Shown piece by piece: positions 24,629 to 36,574 of a stretch of DNA of 47,113 bases; within the stretch, counting starts at the first letter, position 1; each line of letters starts with the position of its first letter. The position numbers and the translations under genes are program-made. The stretch comes from Tabrizicola sp. (lineage in GTDB: Bacteria; Pseudomonadota; Alphaproteobacteria; Rhodobacterales; Rhodobacteraceae), in contig NZ_JAEULP010000034.1 of assembly GCF_016792905.1 (NCBI RefSeq), positions 1-47,113 of the forward strand, read 5' to 3'. The notes under the pieces were generated by a model that did not search any database, was not told where the DNA came from, and saw only the letters and a program-made list of their open reading frames with translations.

Positions 24629-24697
24629 CGCCCGTTCATGCGCTTCCCCTTCCGCGCGGGTCAGGCTAGAACCCGCCGGGACCAAGGGGAATACGCG

Positions 24698-27856
<3,159 letters not shown>

Positions 27857-27858
27857 TT

Positions 27859-27880
27859 TTCGGAGGTAGGGAAATCCGAA
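27859..27880. repeat. Small hairpin after valS
   Basis: TTCGGA (27859-27864) and TCCGAA (27875-27880) pair across a ten-base loop, 2 bases after the valS stop. It has no T run and is weak as a terminator. Confidence 0.3.
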
Positions 27881-27885
27881 CCAAG

Positions 27886-27928
27886 CTTTCCGGGGGCGAA
27901 TGCGTCAGACTGATGCAACCCCGGAAAG
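27886..27928 (+). promoter_or_regulatory. Long stem-loop covering the ribosome site of the next gene
   Basis: CTTTCCGGGG (27886-27895) pairs perfectly with CCCCGGAAAG (27919-27928), and an inner stem TGCGTC/GATGCA (27901-27906, 27912-27917) extends it. The right arm includes most of the ribosome site AAAGGA (27925-27930) of the gene at 27935, so folding would hide it. It could act as a translation switch or as the valS transcript end; no T run follows. Confidence 0.5.
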
Positions 27929-27934
27929 GACCTG

Positions 27935-28351
27935 ATGATGCGCCTTGCTCTTGCCGCCCTTGCCCTGATCGGCGTGACCAGTGCCGCCTGGCCGCTGACC
28001 ACCAAGCTTTACCCGGAAGTCACCCTGAAAGGCGGCGAAGGCACCGTTCTTCCCGATACCGGCGTCACGCTTCTCTTGACTGGCATCACCGACCAGCGCT
28101 GCCCGCCAGACGTCGACTGCTTCTGGGAAGGCATGATCCGCGCCGAAATCACCGTGATGGCCGAGCAGCAGGAGTTGCAGCAGATCGTGCTTTGCAACCA
28201 GTGCGAGGACGGCGAAAGCCTTGTCACTGTCGCGGGGCTGACCATCGGACTTGTGGGCCTTGCGCCCTCGACCAAAGAGCTGGCGAAGCTTGGCCGCGCG
28301 CCGCGGCTGACCGACTACGAACTGACGGTGAACTACGGGCCTGCCGGGTGA
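27935..28351 (+). CDS. Exported cysteine-containing protein of unknown function
   Basis: The 138-residue product has a signal peptide (MMRLALAALALIGVTSAAWP) and a mature part with CPPDVDCFWEG and LCNQCEDGE, two close cysteine pairs that could form disulphides or bind metal. The rest looks beta-rich, ending LTDYELTVNYGPAG. I recognise no named family with confidence; the RCPPDVDCFWEG block recalls small lipoproteins found in many proteobacteria. The ribosome site is AAAGGA, inside the stem-loop described above. Confidence 0.7.
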   Translation: MMRLALAALALIGVTSAAWPLTTKLYPEVTLKGGEGTVLPDTGVTLLLTGITDQRCPPDVDCFWEGMIRAEITVMAEQQELQQIVLCNQCEDGESLVTVAGLTIGLVGLAPSTKELAKLGRAPRLTDYELTVNYGPAG

Positions 28352-28401
28352 GCGCTTGCGCAGCGTATCCGCAAGGCCCAGGTTCGGGTTGGAGGTGACG
28401 C

Positions 28402-28731
28402 ATGTCTTGGCTTTCCCGCCTTGCCGAACGCCAGATCCAGAAAGCGCGGCTGAAGGGGCAACTTCAGGGGCTGGAAGGGGAAGGCAAACCCCTGCCCGAT
28501 CGGCCAGGCGATGCTTTCGTCAGCCCGGGCGATGCCATCGGCTTCCGGATCATGGCCGAGGCAGGCGTCCTGCCGGAGGAGATCACGCTGAAAAAGCAGG
28601 TCATCGCCCAAAGGGCCGCGCTTGCGACCCTGACCGACGAAAGTGACCGCAAAGCCGCGATGGCCCGGCTGGCAGAGCTGGAGATGCGGCTGGCCATCGC
28701 CGAGGAAAGCCGCCGGAAGTTCCTGCGTTGA
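28402..28731 (+). CDS. DUF1992 domain protein (DnaJ-homologue subfamily C member 28 type)
   Basis: The 109-residue protein has the DUF1992 core: AERQIQKARLKGQLQGLEGEGKPL at about 8-31, then FRIMAEAGVLPEEITLKKQV. The domain is known from bacteria and from eukaryotic DNAJC28, with no established biochemical role. The second half is a charged helix (RLAELEMRLAIAEESRRK), probably coiled-coil. GGAGGTGAC lies before the ATG. Confidence 0.82.
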   Translation: MSWLSRLAERQIQKARLKGQLQGLEGEGKPLPDRPGDAFVSPGDAIGFRIMAEAGVLPEEITLKKQVIAQRAALATLTDESDRKAAMARLAELEMRLAIAEESRRKFLR

Positions 28732-28792
28732 CGCCGATGCCCGTGCCAAGGTCCCCTTGCGCGGACCCCCGCCCCATGCCAGCCTTCGCCGC

Positions 28793-29893
28793 ATGAGCCG
28801 CTTTCTCACCCCCCATGCCGCCTCCCTGCCATCCACCGTGCCTTTCACCGGGCCCGAGACGCTGGAGCGGCGCACCGGTATTCCGTTCCGCGCCCGGCTT
28901 GGTGCGAATGAAAGTCTGTTCGGCCCTTCGCCCCGCGCAATTCTTGCCATGCGAGAGGCGGCAAGCGGGGCCTGGATGTATGGCGACCCGGAAAATCATG
29001 ACCTGAAACAGGCGCTTGCGTCGCATCATGGGGTGACGCCTGCCCATATCGCCGTGGGGCCGGGGATCGACGGCCTGCTCGGGCTGATCTGCCGCCTGAC
29101 CCTGGAGCCGGGCACCCCGGTCGTGACCTCGCTTGGCGCCTACCCGACCTTCAACTTCCATGTTGCGGGCTATGGCGGGAGCTTGACCCGCGTGCCCTAC
29201 AAGGGCGATTTCGAGGACCCGGAAACCCTTGTCGCCGCGGCAAGATCCACCGGCGCGAAACTGATCTACCTCGCCAATCCCGACAATCCGATGGGCAGCC
29301 ATCACGCCGCCCCTGTGGTGGAGGACATGGCCGCCAACCTGCCCGACCACAGCCTCCTGATCCTGGACGAGGCTTATGCCGATCTCGCGCCGCCCGGCAC
29401 GGTGCCTAACATTCCCGCCGATCATCCGCAGGTGATCCGGCTTCGGACCTTTTCCAAGGGTTACGGGCTGGCGGGCGCGCGAGTGGGCTACGCGATCACC
29501 AATCCCGACCTGGCAACTGCCTTCGACAAGGTGCGCGATCACTTCGGCATGGGCCGGATCAGCCAGGCGGGCGCATTGGCGGCGCTGGCGGATCAGGGCT
29601 GGCTGAAGAGCGTGCAGGATCGGACAGTTGCGGCGCGGGAGCGGCTTTCAGCCATCGCGCGGGCGAACGGGCTGAGCCCCCTGCCCTCGGCCACCAATTT
29701 CGTGACCATCGACTGCGGGCGCGATGGGGATTTTGCCCGACGGGTTCTAGCCGAACTGGGTGCCTTGGGCGTGTTCATCCGGATGCCGGGTGTGCCGCCG
29801 CTGGACCGTTGCATCCGCATCAGCCTTGGCGATGAACAGACACTTGATATCCTTGCGGAAACCCTGCCCCTGGCGCTGAAGGCCGCGGGCTGA
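28793..29893 (+). CDS. Class I/II pyridoxal-phosphate aminotransferase, HisC-like
   Basis: A 366-residue aminotransferase of the histidinol-phosphate subgroup: ARLGANESLFGPSP near 34-47, YGDPENHDLKQAL, IYLANPDNPMG, LLILDEAYADL and the PLP lysine Lys222 in RTFSKGYGLAGARVGY. FIRMPGVPPLDRCIRISLG near the C-terminus carries the carboxylate-binding Arg. No other histidine gene is near, so it may act on an aromatic or other amino acid rather than in histidine synthesis. The start at 28793 (MSRFLTPHAA) suits the family. Confidence 0.85.
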   Translation: MSRFLTPHAASLPSTVPFTGPETLERRTGIPFRARLGANESLFGPSPRAILAMREAASGAWMYGDPENHDLKQALASHHGVTPAHIAVGPGIDGLLGLICRLTLEPGTPVVTSLGAYPTFNFHVAGYGGSLTRVPYKGDFEDPETLVAAARSTGAKLIYLANPDNPMGSHHAAPVVEDMAANLPDHSLLILDEAYADLAPPGTVPNIPADHPQVIRLRTFSKGYGLAGARVGYAITNPDLATAFDKVRDHFGMGRISQAGALAALADQGWLKSVQDRTVAARERLSAIARANGLSPLPSATNFVTIDCGRDGDFARRVLAELGALGVFIRMPGVPPLDRCIRISLGDEQTLDILAETLPLALKAAG

Positions 29894-30271
29894 TCACTCG
29901 GCCGCAAGGCCCTTGGCCGGGCCGACTGCCGGTGCGTTGCCGGGCGTCGGCGCTTCGGCCGGGCCAAGGCGCGGGGTCGCTGGGATCGGTTCCTGCAAGA
30001 GAAGGCGGGAGGCAGGGGCTGCCTCGGTCTCGGCCTTGCCGATCACCCGGCGGAACACCAGCACGTTCTGGAAGGTGGTCTTGGTTCCGGTCAGGCCAAC
30101 CCGTTCCTCGCACGGAAGGGCGTCGGCCCGGACATAGTCCCAGCCCTCGGCACCAAGCTGGTTCATCAGGGTGGTCAGGGCCAGCGCGAAGCGGTCTTCG
30201 GTGGACTTCACCCCGCGAGCCTTCTCTCCACGCCGGGGCGCCGGAATGACCTTGAACTCAAAACGCTGCAT
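29894..30271 (-). CDS. DUF4177 protein
   Basis: The 125-residue product starts MQRFEFKVIPAPRRGEKARG and contains NQLGAEGWDYVRADALPCEE and KTTFQNVLVFRR, the DUF4177 pattern in its Rhodobacterales form. The C-terminal 45 residues are Pro/Ala-rich and likely disordered. ATG at 30271 is preferred because GGGAG lies 7 bases before it; the frame is open further upstream. It ends directly against the convergent aminotransferase gene. Function unknown. Confidence 0.82.
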   Translation of the reverse strand: MQRFEFKVIPAPRRGEKARGVKSTEDRFALALTTLMNQLGAEGWDYVRADALPCEERVGLTGTKTTFQNVLVFRRVIGKAETEAAPASRLLLQEPIPATPRLGPAEAPTPGNAPAVGPAKGLAAE

Positions 30272-30379
30272 CGGGCGGCTCCCGCACTGTTCGCGGAAAG
30301 ACATATGGGATTCTACGGCTTGCCGCAAACAACACAGAGCTTTTCCGGCAGAACCGCGCCTGTTGGGCAACAGCCGGGG

Positions 30380-31891
30380 TCAGAGCCCCAGTTTCGCCGC
30401 GACCAATGCGTTGACCGTCGCCGGATTCGCCTTGCCGCCGGTGGCCTTGATCACCTGCCCGGTGAACCAGCCCGCAAGCTTTGGATTCGCCTTGGCTTTT
30501 TCCACCTGCTCGGGGTTCGCGGCGATGATCTCGTCCACCGCCTTCTCGATGGCGCCGGTGTCCGTGACCTGCTTCATGCCGCGGTCTTCGGCAATCCGGG
30601 CGGGGTCGCCGCCTTCGGTCCAGACGATCTCGAACAGATCCTTGGCCATCTTGCCGCTGATGGTTCCGGCGGCGATCAGGTCGATCACCCCACCAAGCTG
30701 AGTGGCGGACACCGGGCTTTCGGTAATGTCGTGGCCTTCCTTCTTCAGCCGCCCGAACAACTCGTTGATCACCCAGTTCGCGGCCATCTTGCCATCGCGG
30801 CCCTGCGCCACTTCGTCGAAGTAGCGCGCGCTGTCGAGTTCGGCGGTCAGGACGTTGGCGTCGTAGTCGGTGAGCCCGTAATCGGCCATGAAGCGGGCCT
30901 TCTTGGCGTCGGGCAGTTCCGGCATCGCGGCGTGGATGCCATCGACCCAGGCCTGTTCGATTTCCAGGGGCAGAAGGTCGGGATCGGGGAAGTAGCGGTA
31001 GTCATGCGCCTCTTCCTTCGACCGCATCGAACGGGTCTCGTTCTTGTCGGGGTCGTAGAGGCGGGTTTCCTGCACCACCTTGCCGCCATCCTCGATGATG
31101 GCGATCTGGCGCCGGGCCTCGTAGTCGATGGCCAACTGGATGAAGCGCATCGAGTTCATGTTCTTGATCTCGCAGCGGGTGCCGAGATGCGAGAAGTCCT
31201 GGGTTGCCTGGTACTTCTCGTACTGGCCGGGCTTGCAGACCGAGACGTTGACGTCGGCGCGCAGGTTGCCGTTCTGCATGTTGCCGTCGCAGGTGCCAAG
31301 ATAGCGCAGGATCTGGCGCAGCTTCGTCACATAGGCCGCCGCTTCCTCCGGCCCCCGGATGTCGGGGCGGGAGACGATTTCCATCAGCGCAACGCCGGTG
31401 CGGTTGAAGTCGACGAAGGAAAGGTTCGGGTCCATGTCGTGGATCGACTTGCCGGCGTCCTGCTCCAGGTGGATGCGTTCGATCCGGACCCGCCGGGCCA
31501 CGCCTGGGGCCATTTCGACCGTGACCTCGCCCTCACCGACGATGGGATGGTAAAGCTGGCTGATCTGATAGCCCTGAGGCAGGTCGGGGTAGAAATAGTT
31601 CTTCCTGTCGAAGGCCGAGGTCAGGTTGATCTGCGCCTTGAGCCCCAGCCCGGTGCGGACCGCCTGCTCCACGCAGTACTCGTTGATCACCGGCAGCATC
31701 CCCGGCATCGCGCAGTCGACGAAGGAGACGTTGGAGTTCGGCTCGGCGCCGAAAGACGTGGACGCGCCGGAGAAGAGCTTGGCGTTCGAGGAAACCTGAG
31801 CGTGGATTTCCATCCCGATCACCAGTTCCCAGTCGTGCCTGGCCCCGGCGATCACCTTGGGCGCGGGCGCGGTGTAGGTCAGGTCAAGCAT
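30380..31891 (-). CDS. gatB: Aspartyl/glutamyl-tRNA(Asn/Gln) amidotransferase subunit B
   Basis: GatB activates the misacylated Glu-tRNA(Gln) or Asp-tRNA(Asn) for amidation by GatA with GatC. The 503-residue length is typical. Diagnostic blocks are [40 protein letters not shown], the cysteine-containing [19 protein letters not shown], and [16 protein letters not shown]. The C-terminal YqeY-like tail with NELFGRLKK and [17 protein letters not shown] is complete. GGAGG lies 6 bases before the ATG. gatA and gatC are not adjacent. Confidence 0.96.
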   Translation of the reverse strand: MLDLTYTAPAPKVIAGARHDWELVIGMEIHAQVSSNAKLFSGASTSFGAEPNSNVSFVDCAMPGMLPVINEYCVEQAVRTGLGLKAQINLTSAFDRKNYFYPDLPQGYQISQLYHPIVGEGEVTVEMAPGVARRVRIERIHLEQDAGKSIHDMDPNLSFVDFNRTGVALMEIVSRPDIRGPEEAAAYVTKLRQILRYLGTCDGNMQNGNLRADVNVSVCKPGQYEKYQATQDFSHLGTRCEIKNMNSMRFIQLAIDYEARRQIAIIEDGGKVVQETRLYDPDKNETRSMRSKEEAHDYRYFPDPDLLPLEIEQAWVDGIHAAMPELPDAKKARFMADYGLTDYDANVLTAELDSARYFDEVAQGRDGKMAANWVINELFGRLKKEGHDITESPVSATQLGGVIDLIAAGTISGKMAKDLFEIVWTEGGDPARIAEDRGMKQVTDTGAIEKAVDEIIAANPEQVEKAKANPKLAGWFTGQVIKATGGKANPATVNALVAAKLGL

Positions 31892-31959
31892 GGATAGCCT
31901 CCGGCAAACGGTCTCGGGCCGGGTTTAGGCCGCCGGGGCGCGCGGGGCAAGAGGATGCG

Positions 31960-33168
31960 TCAGGTGCGCCGCACCAGCGTGCCAAGCCCGTCGCCGCGCC
32001 GCACGATCCGCGCCCCGCGCTTGAGTGCTGGACCGAAGACCTCGGCCATGGCGAAGGCCAGGCTTTCCGAATGGCGCGTCCAGCAGTCCAGCTGGATCTC
32101 GCGCAGGCGGTTCCACAGCACGTCCGACAGCGCCGCGCGGGTCTTGGTCAACTGGTAGGCGGCATCTGCGCCATCCTTGCGGAACCCCATCGCCATGCCG
32201 GACAGAAGATGTGCCGCCACGTTGGCGCGATGCTGGCAGCCGGTGGCGGCCTGGTAATCCTGCAGGGCCTCGAAGAAATACTCCATCTCCAGGGTGGGCG
32301 ACAGATCGCCCAGCGCCTCGGCGGCAGCGATGTGGAACACGGCATAGGACGCCTTGCCGGAAACGCCTTCGGTCAGCCGGACGGAGCGACGCGCCTCGCG
32401 TTCGAAGGCGGAAAGCGAACCGTGCCAGCCGGGCAGCATGTTGACCGCGTGGGCGGCATGGACAGCGGCATTTTCGGGGTCGAGATCGCACCAGTCCTCA
32501 TACCATTCGCGGCAGACTGACCCGCCATCCTCGATCCCGGGGATCAGGGCGTAGCGGGTTCCGGCCAGAAGCGGCGACATCTCCTCGATCGGATCGAAGA
32601 TCGTGACCAGGGTTTCGGCGCGCTCGAAATGGACGGCGCCTTCCGACCAGACCTCGCGCGAGAGCTGGCCCTGTGGGGCGGTCTTGCGCCTTGCATCGGC
32701 AAAGTCGACATGAGCCTGGGCCACGACCTGCGCGGCGCAATAGTCTTCGGGATTGCGGTCGTAGAGCCCTTCCAGCACTTCAAGCTCGGCCTTGGCCATC
32801 GTCCAGTCGTTGCGCGAGATTGCCGCTGCAAGGCCCGCGCGCATCCCTTCGCTGATCAGGGGCGCGACGCGATGCCCGCCCGAGGCCATGATCCGTTCCT
32901 GGTCCGTGTAGCGCAGCGCTTCCAGAAGATCGGGCCATTCGCCCGCCGCGGCCATCGCTGCATGATCGTCGACGATGCATTGCCATTCGGTCTTTTCTGC
33001 ACCCTGACGCAGCACCGGCACGTCAACCCGCATCAGTACCTGCTCGGCGGTGAGACCTTCCAGAAGCTCACCGCCGCGCCCTGCCGCCGGCCGCAAAAGA
33101 CCGGCGTCTTCTTGCTGACCGCGGCCTGCCCGGGTTTTCACATGCATCAGTGACGGTGTAACCAGCAT
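31960..33168 (-). CDS. Conserved hypothetical protein, 402 residues, alpha-helical
   Basis: I do not recognise the family. The protein has no signal peptide or membrane segment and looks like helical repeats (for example AMAAAGEWPDLLEALRY, NDWTMAKAELEVLEGLYDR, PTLEMEYFFEALQDYQAA), similar in texture to TPR-like folds. Tryptophan- and acid-rich parts such as CREWYEDWCDLDPENAAVHAAHAVNML lie in the middle. GGAGGG lies 7 bases before ATG 33168; a later in-frame ATG at 33034 (MRVDVPVL) is an alternative, since the first 45 residues look poorly structured. It is transcribed in the same direction as gatB and ends 68 bases before gatB starts, so gatB may be expressed with it. Confidence 0.6.
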   Translation of the reverse strand: MLVTPSLMHVKTRAGRGQQEDAGLLRPAAGRGGELLEGLTAEQVLMRVDVPVLRQGAEKTEWQCIVDDHAAMAAAGEWPDLLEALRYTDQERIMASGGHRVAPLISEGMRAGLAAAISRNDWTMAKAELEVLEGLYDRNPEDYCAAQVVAQAHVDFADARRKTAPQGQLSREVWSEGAVHFERAETLVTIFDPIEEMSPLLAGTRYALIPGIEDGGSVCREWYEDWCDLDPENAAVHAAHAVNMLPGWHGSLSAFEREARRSVRLTEGVSGKASYAVFHIAAAEALGDLSPTLEMEYFFEALQDYQAATGCQHRANVAAHLLSGMAMGFRKDGADAAYQLTKTRAALSDVLWNRLREIQLDCWTRHSESLAFAMAEVFGPALKRGARIVRRGDGLGTLVRRT

Positions 33169-33268
33169 CGACTCGCCCTCCGGGCAGTTTTCTGCCTGCC
33201 ACGATCAGACCGTGATCGCGGATCAGGGCGAAAAAAGGGAAATGCGGTGATCTTCGGGTGACTTCGAC

Positions 33269-33862
33269 ATGCTTGCACGCGTGATTTTGGGAATGTTTGC
33301 AGCGGCTTCGCTGGCGGCCTGTGTCAACACGGCGCCGACCGAGCCGATGTCCTTCGTCGCGCCTCCGATGCAGTGGGACCATCACCCCGAGGGCGCGGAG
33401 TGGACCGAATCAACGCTTGTGGCGCTGTCAACCAAGGATCAGGAACTGTCCGAGCGGGTTCCCGCCGATATTGAAACCTGGTGCCCCGGCTACACGGAAG
33501 CGCCGGTCGAAGAGCGGCGCGCCTTCTGGGCCGGGCTCCTGTCGGCGGTCGCGAGATACGAAAGCACCTGGAACGAGAACGCCTCGGGCGGCGGCGGGCG
33601 CTGGATCGGGCTGATGCAGATCGACCCGCGCTCGGCGGCGAACTACGGCTGCGAGGCGACCTCGGTCGGCGCATTGAAGGACGGCGAGGCCAACCTGGAA
33701 TGCGCGGTCGAGATCATGTCGACCCAGGTGGCCAAGGACGGGCTGGTGGCCGGAAGCGGCAACCGTGGCATCGGTCGCGACTGGGCGCCGCTGCGCAGCA
33801 ACGAGAAGCGGTCGGCAATGTCGGCCTGGACCAGGCAGCAGCCCTATTGCAAGGCGGGCTGA
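33269..33862 (+). CDS. Lipoprotein with lytic-transglycosylase-like domain
   Basis: The 197-residue product starts with a lipoprotein signal (MLARVILGMFAAASLAAC, Cys18). The C-terminal half has an SLT-like core: WAGLLSAVARYESTWNENAS with the probable catalytic Glu98, then RWIGLMQIDPRSAANYGC and a following cysteine that may pair. Such enzymes cleave peptidoglycan between MurNAc and GlcNAc. It is shorter than most, without binding domains. No good ribosome site is visible before ATG 33269. It converges with pepN. Confidence 0.8.
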   Translation: MLARVILGMFAAASLAACVNTAPTEPMSFVAPPMQWDHHPEGAEWTESTLVALSTKDQELSERVPADIETWCPGYTEAPVEERRAFWAGLLSAVARYESTWNENASGGGGRWIGLMQIDPRSAANYGCEATSVGALKDGEANLECAVEIMSTQVAKDGLVAGSGNRGIGRDWAPLRSNEKRSAMSAWTRQQPYCKAG

Positions 33863-33869
33863 CGGGTCG

Positions 33870-36428
33870 TCACCCTGCCGCCAGCATCCGTTCCACCATC
33901 TCGCGAAGGTCGCCCGACAGGGGGGCTGCGAGCATCCGTTCCAGTTCGGCGCGTGCGAGCTTCCGGCGGGCGGCATCGTAGCGGGGCCAGGTCTCGAAGG
34001 CGGTCGACACGCGCGAGGCGGTCTGCGGGTTCAGCGGGTCGAGCTTCAGGAGCCAGTCGGCGACCAGCTTGTAGCCCGCGCCGGAGCGGTGGTGGAAACC
34101 GGCATGGTTCGCGGCCAGCGCGCCGATGGTGGTGCGGAAGCGGTTGGGGTTCCTCCAGTCGAAGCCCGGGGTCTCCAACAGGCGCGCAGTCAAGGCGGCG
34201 GCCTCGGCGGGTTCGGCCGTGGCGATCTGCAGCGCATACCACTTGTCCATGACATTCGCGTCGCGGCCCCAGCGGGCGGCGAAGGCGACCAGTTCCTTGT
34301 CGCCCTGGTGCACGTCAAGGAGTGCCGCCAGCGCGCCGATTTCCTCGGTCATGCTGCGCGCACGCGCGAAGGCCGAGGCGGCAAGCTTGCCGCCGTCGCG
34401 CCGGGTCAACAGGCCCAATGCCGCGATCTTCAGCGCCCGCCTGCCCGCCTGATCTGCCGATGGAGAGAAGGGAGCATTGTCGTCCAGGTCTTTGTAAAGC
34501 CTGTGCAATCCTTCGCCCAAGCGGATAGCCAGCGCACCTGACATCTCGCGCCGGGCGGCGTGGATCTTGGCGGGGTCGGGAATGCGGCCCATGGCGTGGA
34601 TGGTCTGGGCAAGGTCATCCTCGCCCGGCAGGCGCAGGCAGAGCGCGCGGAAGGCGGGGTCGAGGGTTTCGTCGAAGGTGACGGCGGCGACCGCATCCAG
34701 CCAGTCGGCACGAACCGACATGCCCTTCAGCGCCATCTCCGCCATGACCTCCTTGGCCAGCGCGCGCCCCGCCTCCCATTTGTTGAAGGCGTCGGTGTCG
34801 TGGGCCAGGAGAAAGGCGCGTTCGCCCGGCACAGGCTTGCGGTCCAGCACCACGGGGGCCGAGAAACCGCGGAGGATGGACGGAACGGGCCTTGCCGCCA
34901 GGCCCTCGAACCGGAAACTTTGCTTTGCCCGCGTCATCTCCAGCATGATCGTCGGCACGACCTCGTCGCCGTTCGGGTTCAGGAGACCAACCTTGATCGG
35001 GATGACCTTCGGATCCTTTTCCGGCTGGCCGGGCGTGGGCGGGTTCTTCTGGGTGAAACTCAGGGTATAGACCCCATCGGCCCAGGCGTCCTCGACCTTG
35101 AGCCGGGGAGTTCCGGCCTGCGAATACCAGCGCTTGAACTGGGTCAGGTCGCGGTCGGTGGCATCCTCGAAGACCTTCAGCCAGTCCTCGATCGTCGCGG
35201 CATCGCCGTCGTGGCGGTCGAAGTAGAGGTCGAGCGCGCGCTTGTAGCCGGTGTCGCCGACCAGCGACTTGAGCATGCCGATGACCTCGGCGCCTTTTTC
35301 GTAGACCGTGGCGGTGTAGAAGTTGTTGATCTCGACAAAGCTTTCCGGGCGGACCTGGTGCGCCAGCGGCCCGGCATCCTCGCGGAACTGGCGGGCGCGG
35401 AGGGCGACCACATCCTCGATCCGGCGCACGGCGGCCGACCGCATGTCGCCGGAAAACTGGTGGTCGCGGAAGACGGTCAGGCCTTCCTTCAGGCAGAGCT
35501 GGAACCAGTCGCGGCAGGTGATGCGGTTGCCGGTCCAGTTGTGGAAGTATTCGTGCGCGATGATCGCCTCGATCCGGGCATAGTCATCGTCTGTGGCGGT
35601 TTCGGGGCTGGCGAGGACGTAGCGGGAGTTGAAGATGTTCAGTCCCTTGTTCTCCATCGCGCCCATGTTGAAGTCGTCGACCGCGACGATGTTGAACACG
35701 TCCAGATCGTATTCCCGGCCATAGACCTGTTCATCCCAGCGCATCGACCGGATCAGGCTGTCCATCGCATAGGCGCAGCGGTCTTCGTCGCCAGGGCGGA
35801 CCCAGATGTTCAGCGCGACCCTGCGGCCCGATGCCGTGGTGAAATCGGCGGAATGGGCGCGCAGGTCGCCCGCCACCAGCGCGAACAGATAGGCCGGTTT
35901 CGGCCAGGGGTCATCCCATTCGGCCCAGCCCTTGCCTTGCGCGGTCGGGTTGCCGTTGGAAAGGAGGATGGGCAGATCGGCCTCGACCCGCACCCGGAAG
36001 CGGGACATCACGTCGGGCCGGTCGGGGTACCAGGTGATCTTGCGGAAGCCTTCCGCCTCGCACTGGGTGCAATACATGCCTTTCGACATGTAAAGTCCTT
36101 CCAGCGCGGTGTTCGCATCCGGCGCGTTCTGGACTTCGGTTTCCAGCGTGAAGGGGCCGTCCGGCAAGTCCGTCGCGGCGATGGTCAGCGAATGGGCGTC
36201 AAGCCGCGGGGTCACGGGTCGACCATCCACGGTACAGGAGAGATGCGTCAGTCCCTCTCCATCAAGCCGCAGGTCGTTCCGCCCCGGACGATCCGGGTTC
36301 GGGCGCAGGGCCAGCCGGGCCGAAACCCGCGTCGCGCCGGGGGCAAGGCGGAAGGTCAGGTCCACGCTGTCGACGATATGGCTGTAGGGTTGGTAGTCGG
36401 CGAGGTGGATGGTCTTCTGCTCGGTCAT
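33870..36428 (-). CDS. pepN: Aminopeptidase N (M1 family)
   Basis: This zinc aminopeptidase removes N-terminal residues from peptides in the cytoplasm. The 852-residue protein follows the E. coli PepN type: substrate-binding GAMENKGLNIFN, zinc site His292-Glu293-x-x-His296 with Glu315 (HEYFHNWTGN... LKEG), and YEKGAEVIGML with the catalytic Tyr nearby (FYTATVYEKGAEV). The helical C-terminal domain is complete (DWRNPNRFRTTIGALAANH, then LDPLNPQTASR). The gene is divergent from the photolyase-family gene with 146 bases between starts. Confidence 0.96.
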   Translation of the reverse strand: MTEQKTIHLADYQPYSHIVDSVDLTFRLAPGATRVSARLALRPNPDRPGRNDLRLDGEGLTHLSCTVDGRPVTPRLDAHSLTIAATDLPDGPFTLETEVQNAPDANTALEGLYMSKGMYCTQCEAEGFRKITWYPDRPDVMSRFRVRVEADLPILLSNGNPTAQGKGWAEWDDPWPKPAYLFALVAGDLRAHSADFTTASGRRVALNIWVRPGDEDRCAYAMDSLIRSMRWDEQVYGREYDLDVFNIVAVDDFNMGAMENKGLNIFNSRYVLASPETATDDDYARIEAIIAHEYFHNWTGNRITCRDWFQLCLKEGLTVFRDHQFSGDMRSAAVRRIEDVVALRARQFREDAGPLAHQVRPESFVEINNFYTATVYEKGAEVIGMLKSLVGDTGYKRALDLYFDRHDGDAATIEDWLKVFEDATDRDLTQFKRWYSQAGTPRLKVEDAWADGVYTLSFTQKNPPTPGQPEKDPKVIPIKVGLLNPNGDEVVPTIMLEMTRAKQSFRFEGLAARPVPSILRGFSAPVVLDRKPVPGERAFLLAHDTDAFNKWEAGRALAKEVMAEMALKGMSVRADWLDAVAAVTFDETLDPAFRALCLRLPGEDDLAQTIHAMGRIPDPAKIHAARREMSGALAIRLGEGLHRLYKDLDDNAPFSPSADQAGRRALKIAALGLLTRRDGGKLAASAFARARSMTEEIGALAALLDVHQGDKELVAFAARWGRDANVMDKWYALQIATAEPAEAAALTARLLETPGFDWRNPNRFRTTIGALAANHAGFHHRSGAGYKLVADWLLKLDPLNPQTASRVSTAFETWPRYDAARRKLARAELERMLAAPLSGDLREMVERMLAAG

Positions 36429-36574
36429 CGGGCTCTCCCTTTCCGGCAGAAGCTACGGCCAAACGCCCCGGACGCAAGGGGGAGGCGTTCAACAGACGGG
36501 CAAGAGGCGAGCTACAGCCGGAGAACTGTCATTTGCGGCTTTACGAATCCGCGGCAGGCGGTCATCCATGTTCC

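Noticed and set aside
24656-24676. Hairpin GCGGGT/ACCCGC before valS as a T-box or other riboswitch
   Set aside because: Only six pairs, no T-box features, and T-boxes are not expected in this group.
30305-31897. Open frame of 530 codons antisense to gatB
   Set aside because: Shadow of gatB; the composition is typical of antisense frames in GC-rich DNA.
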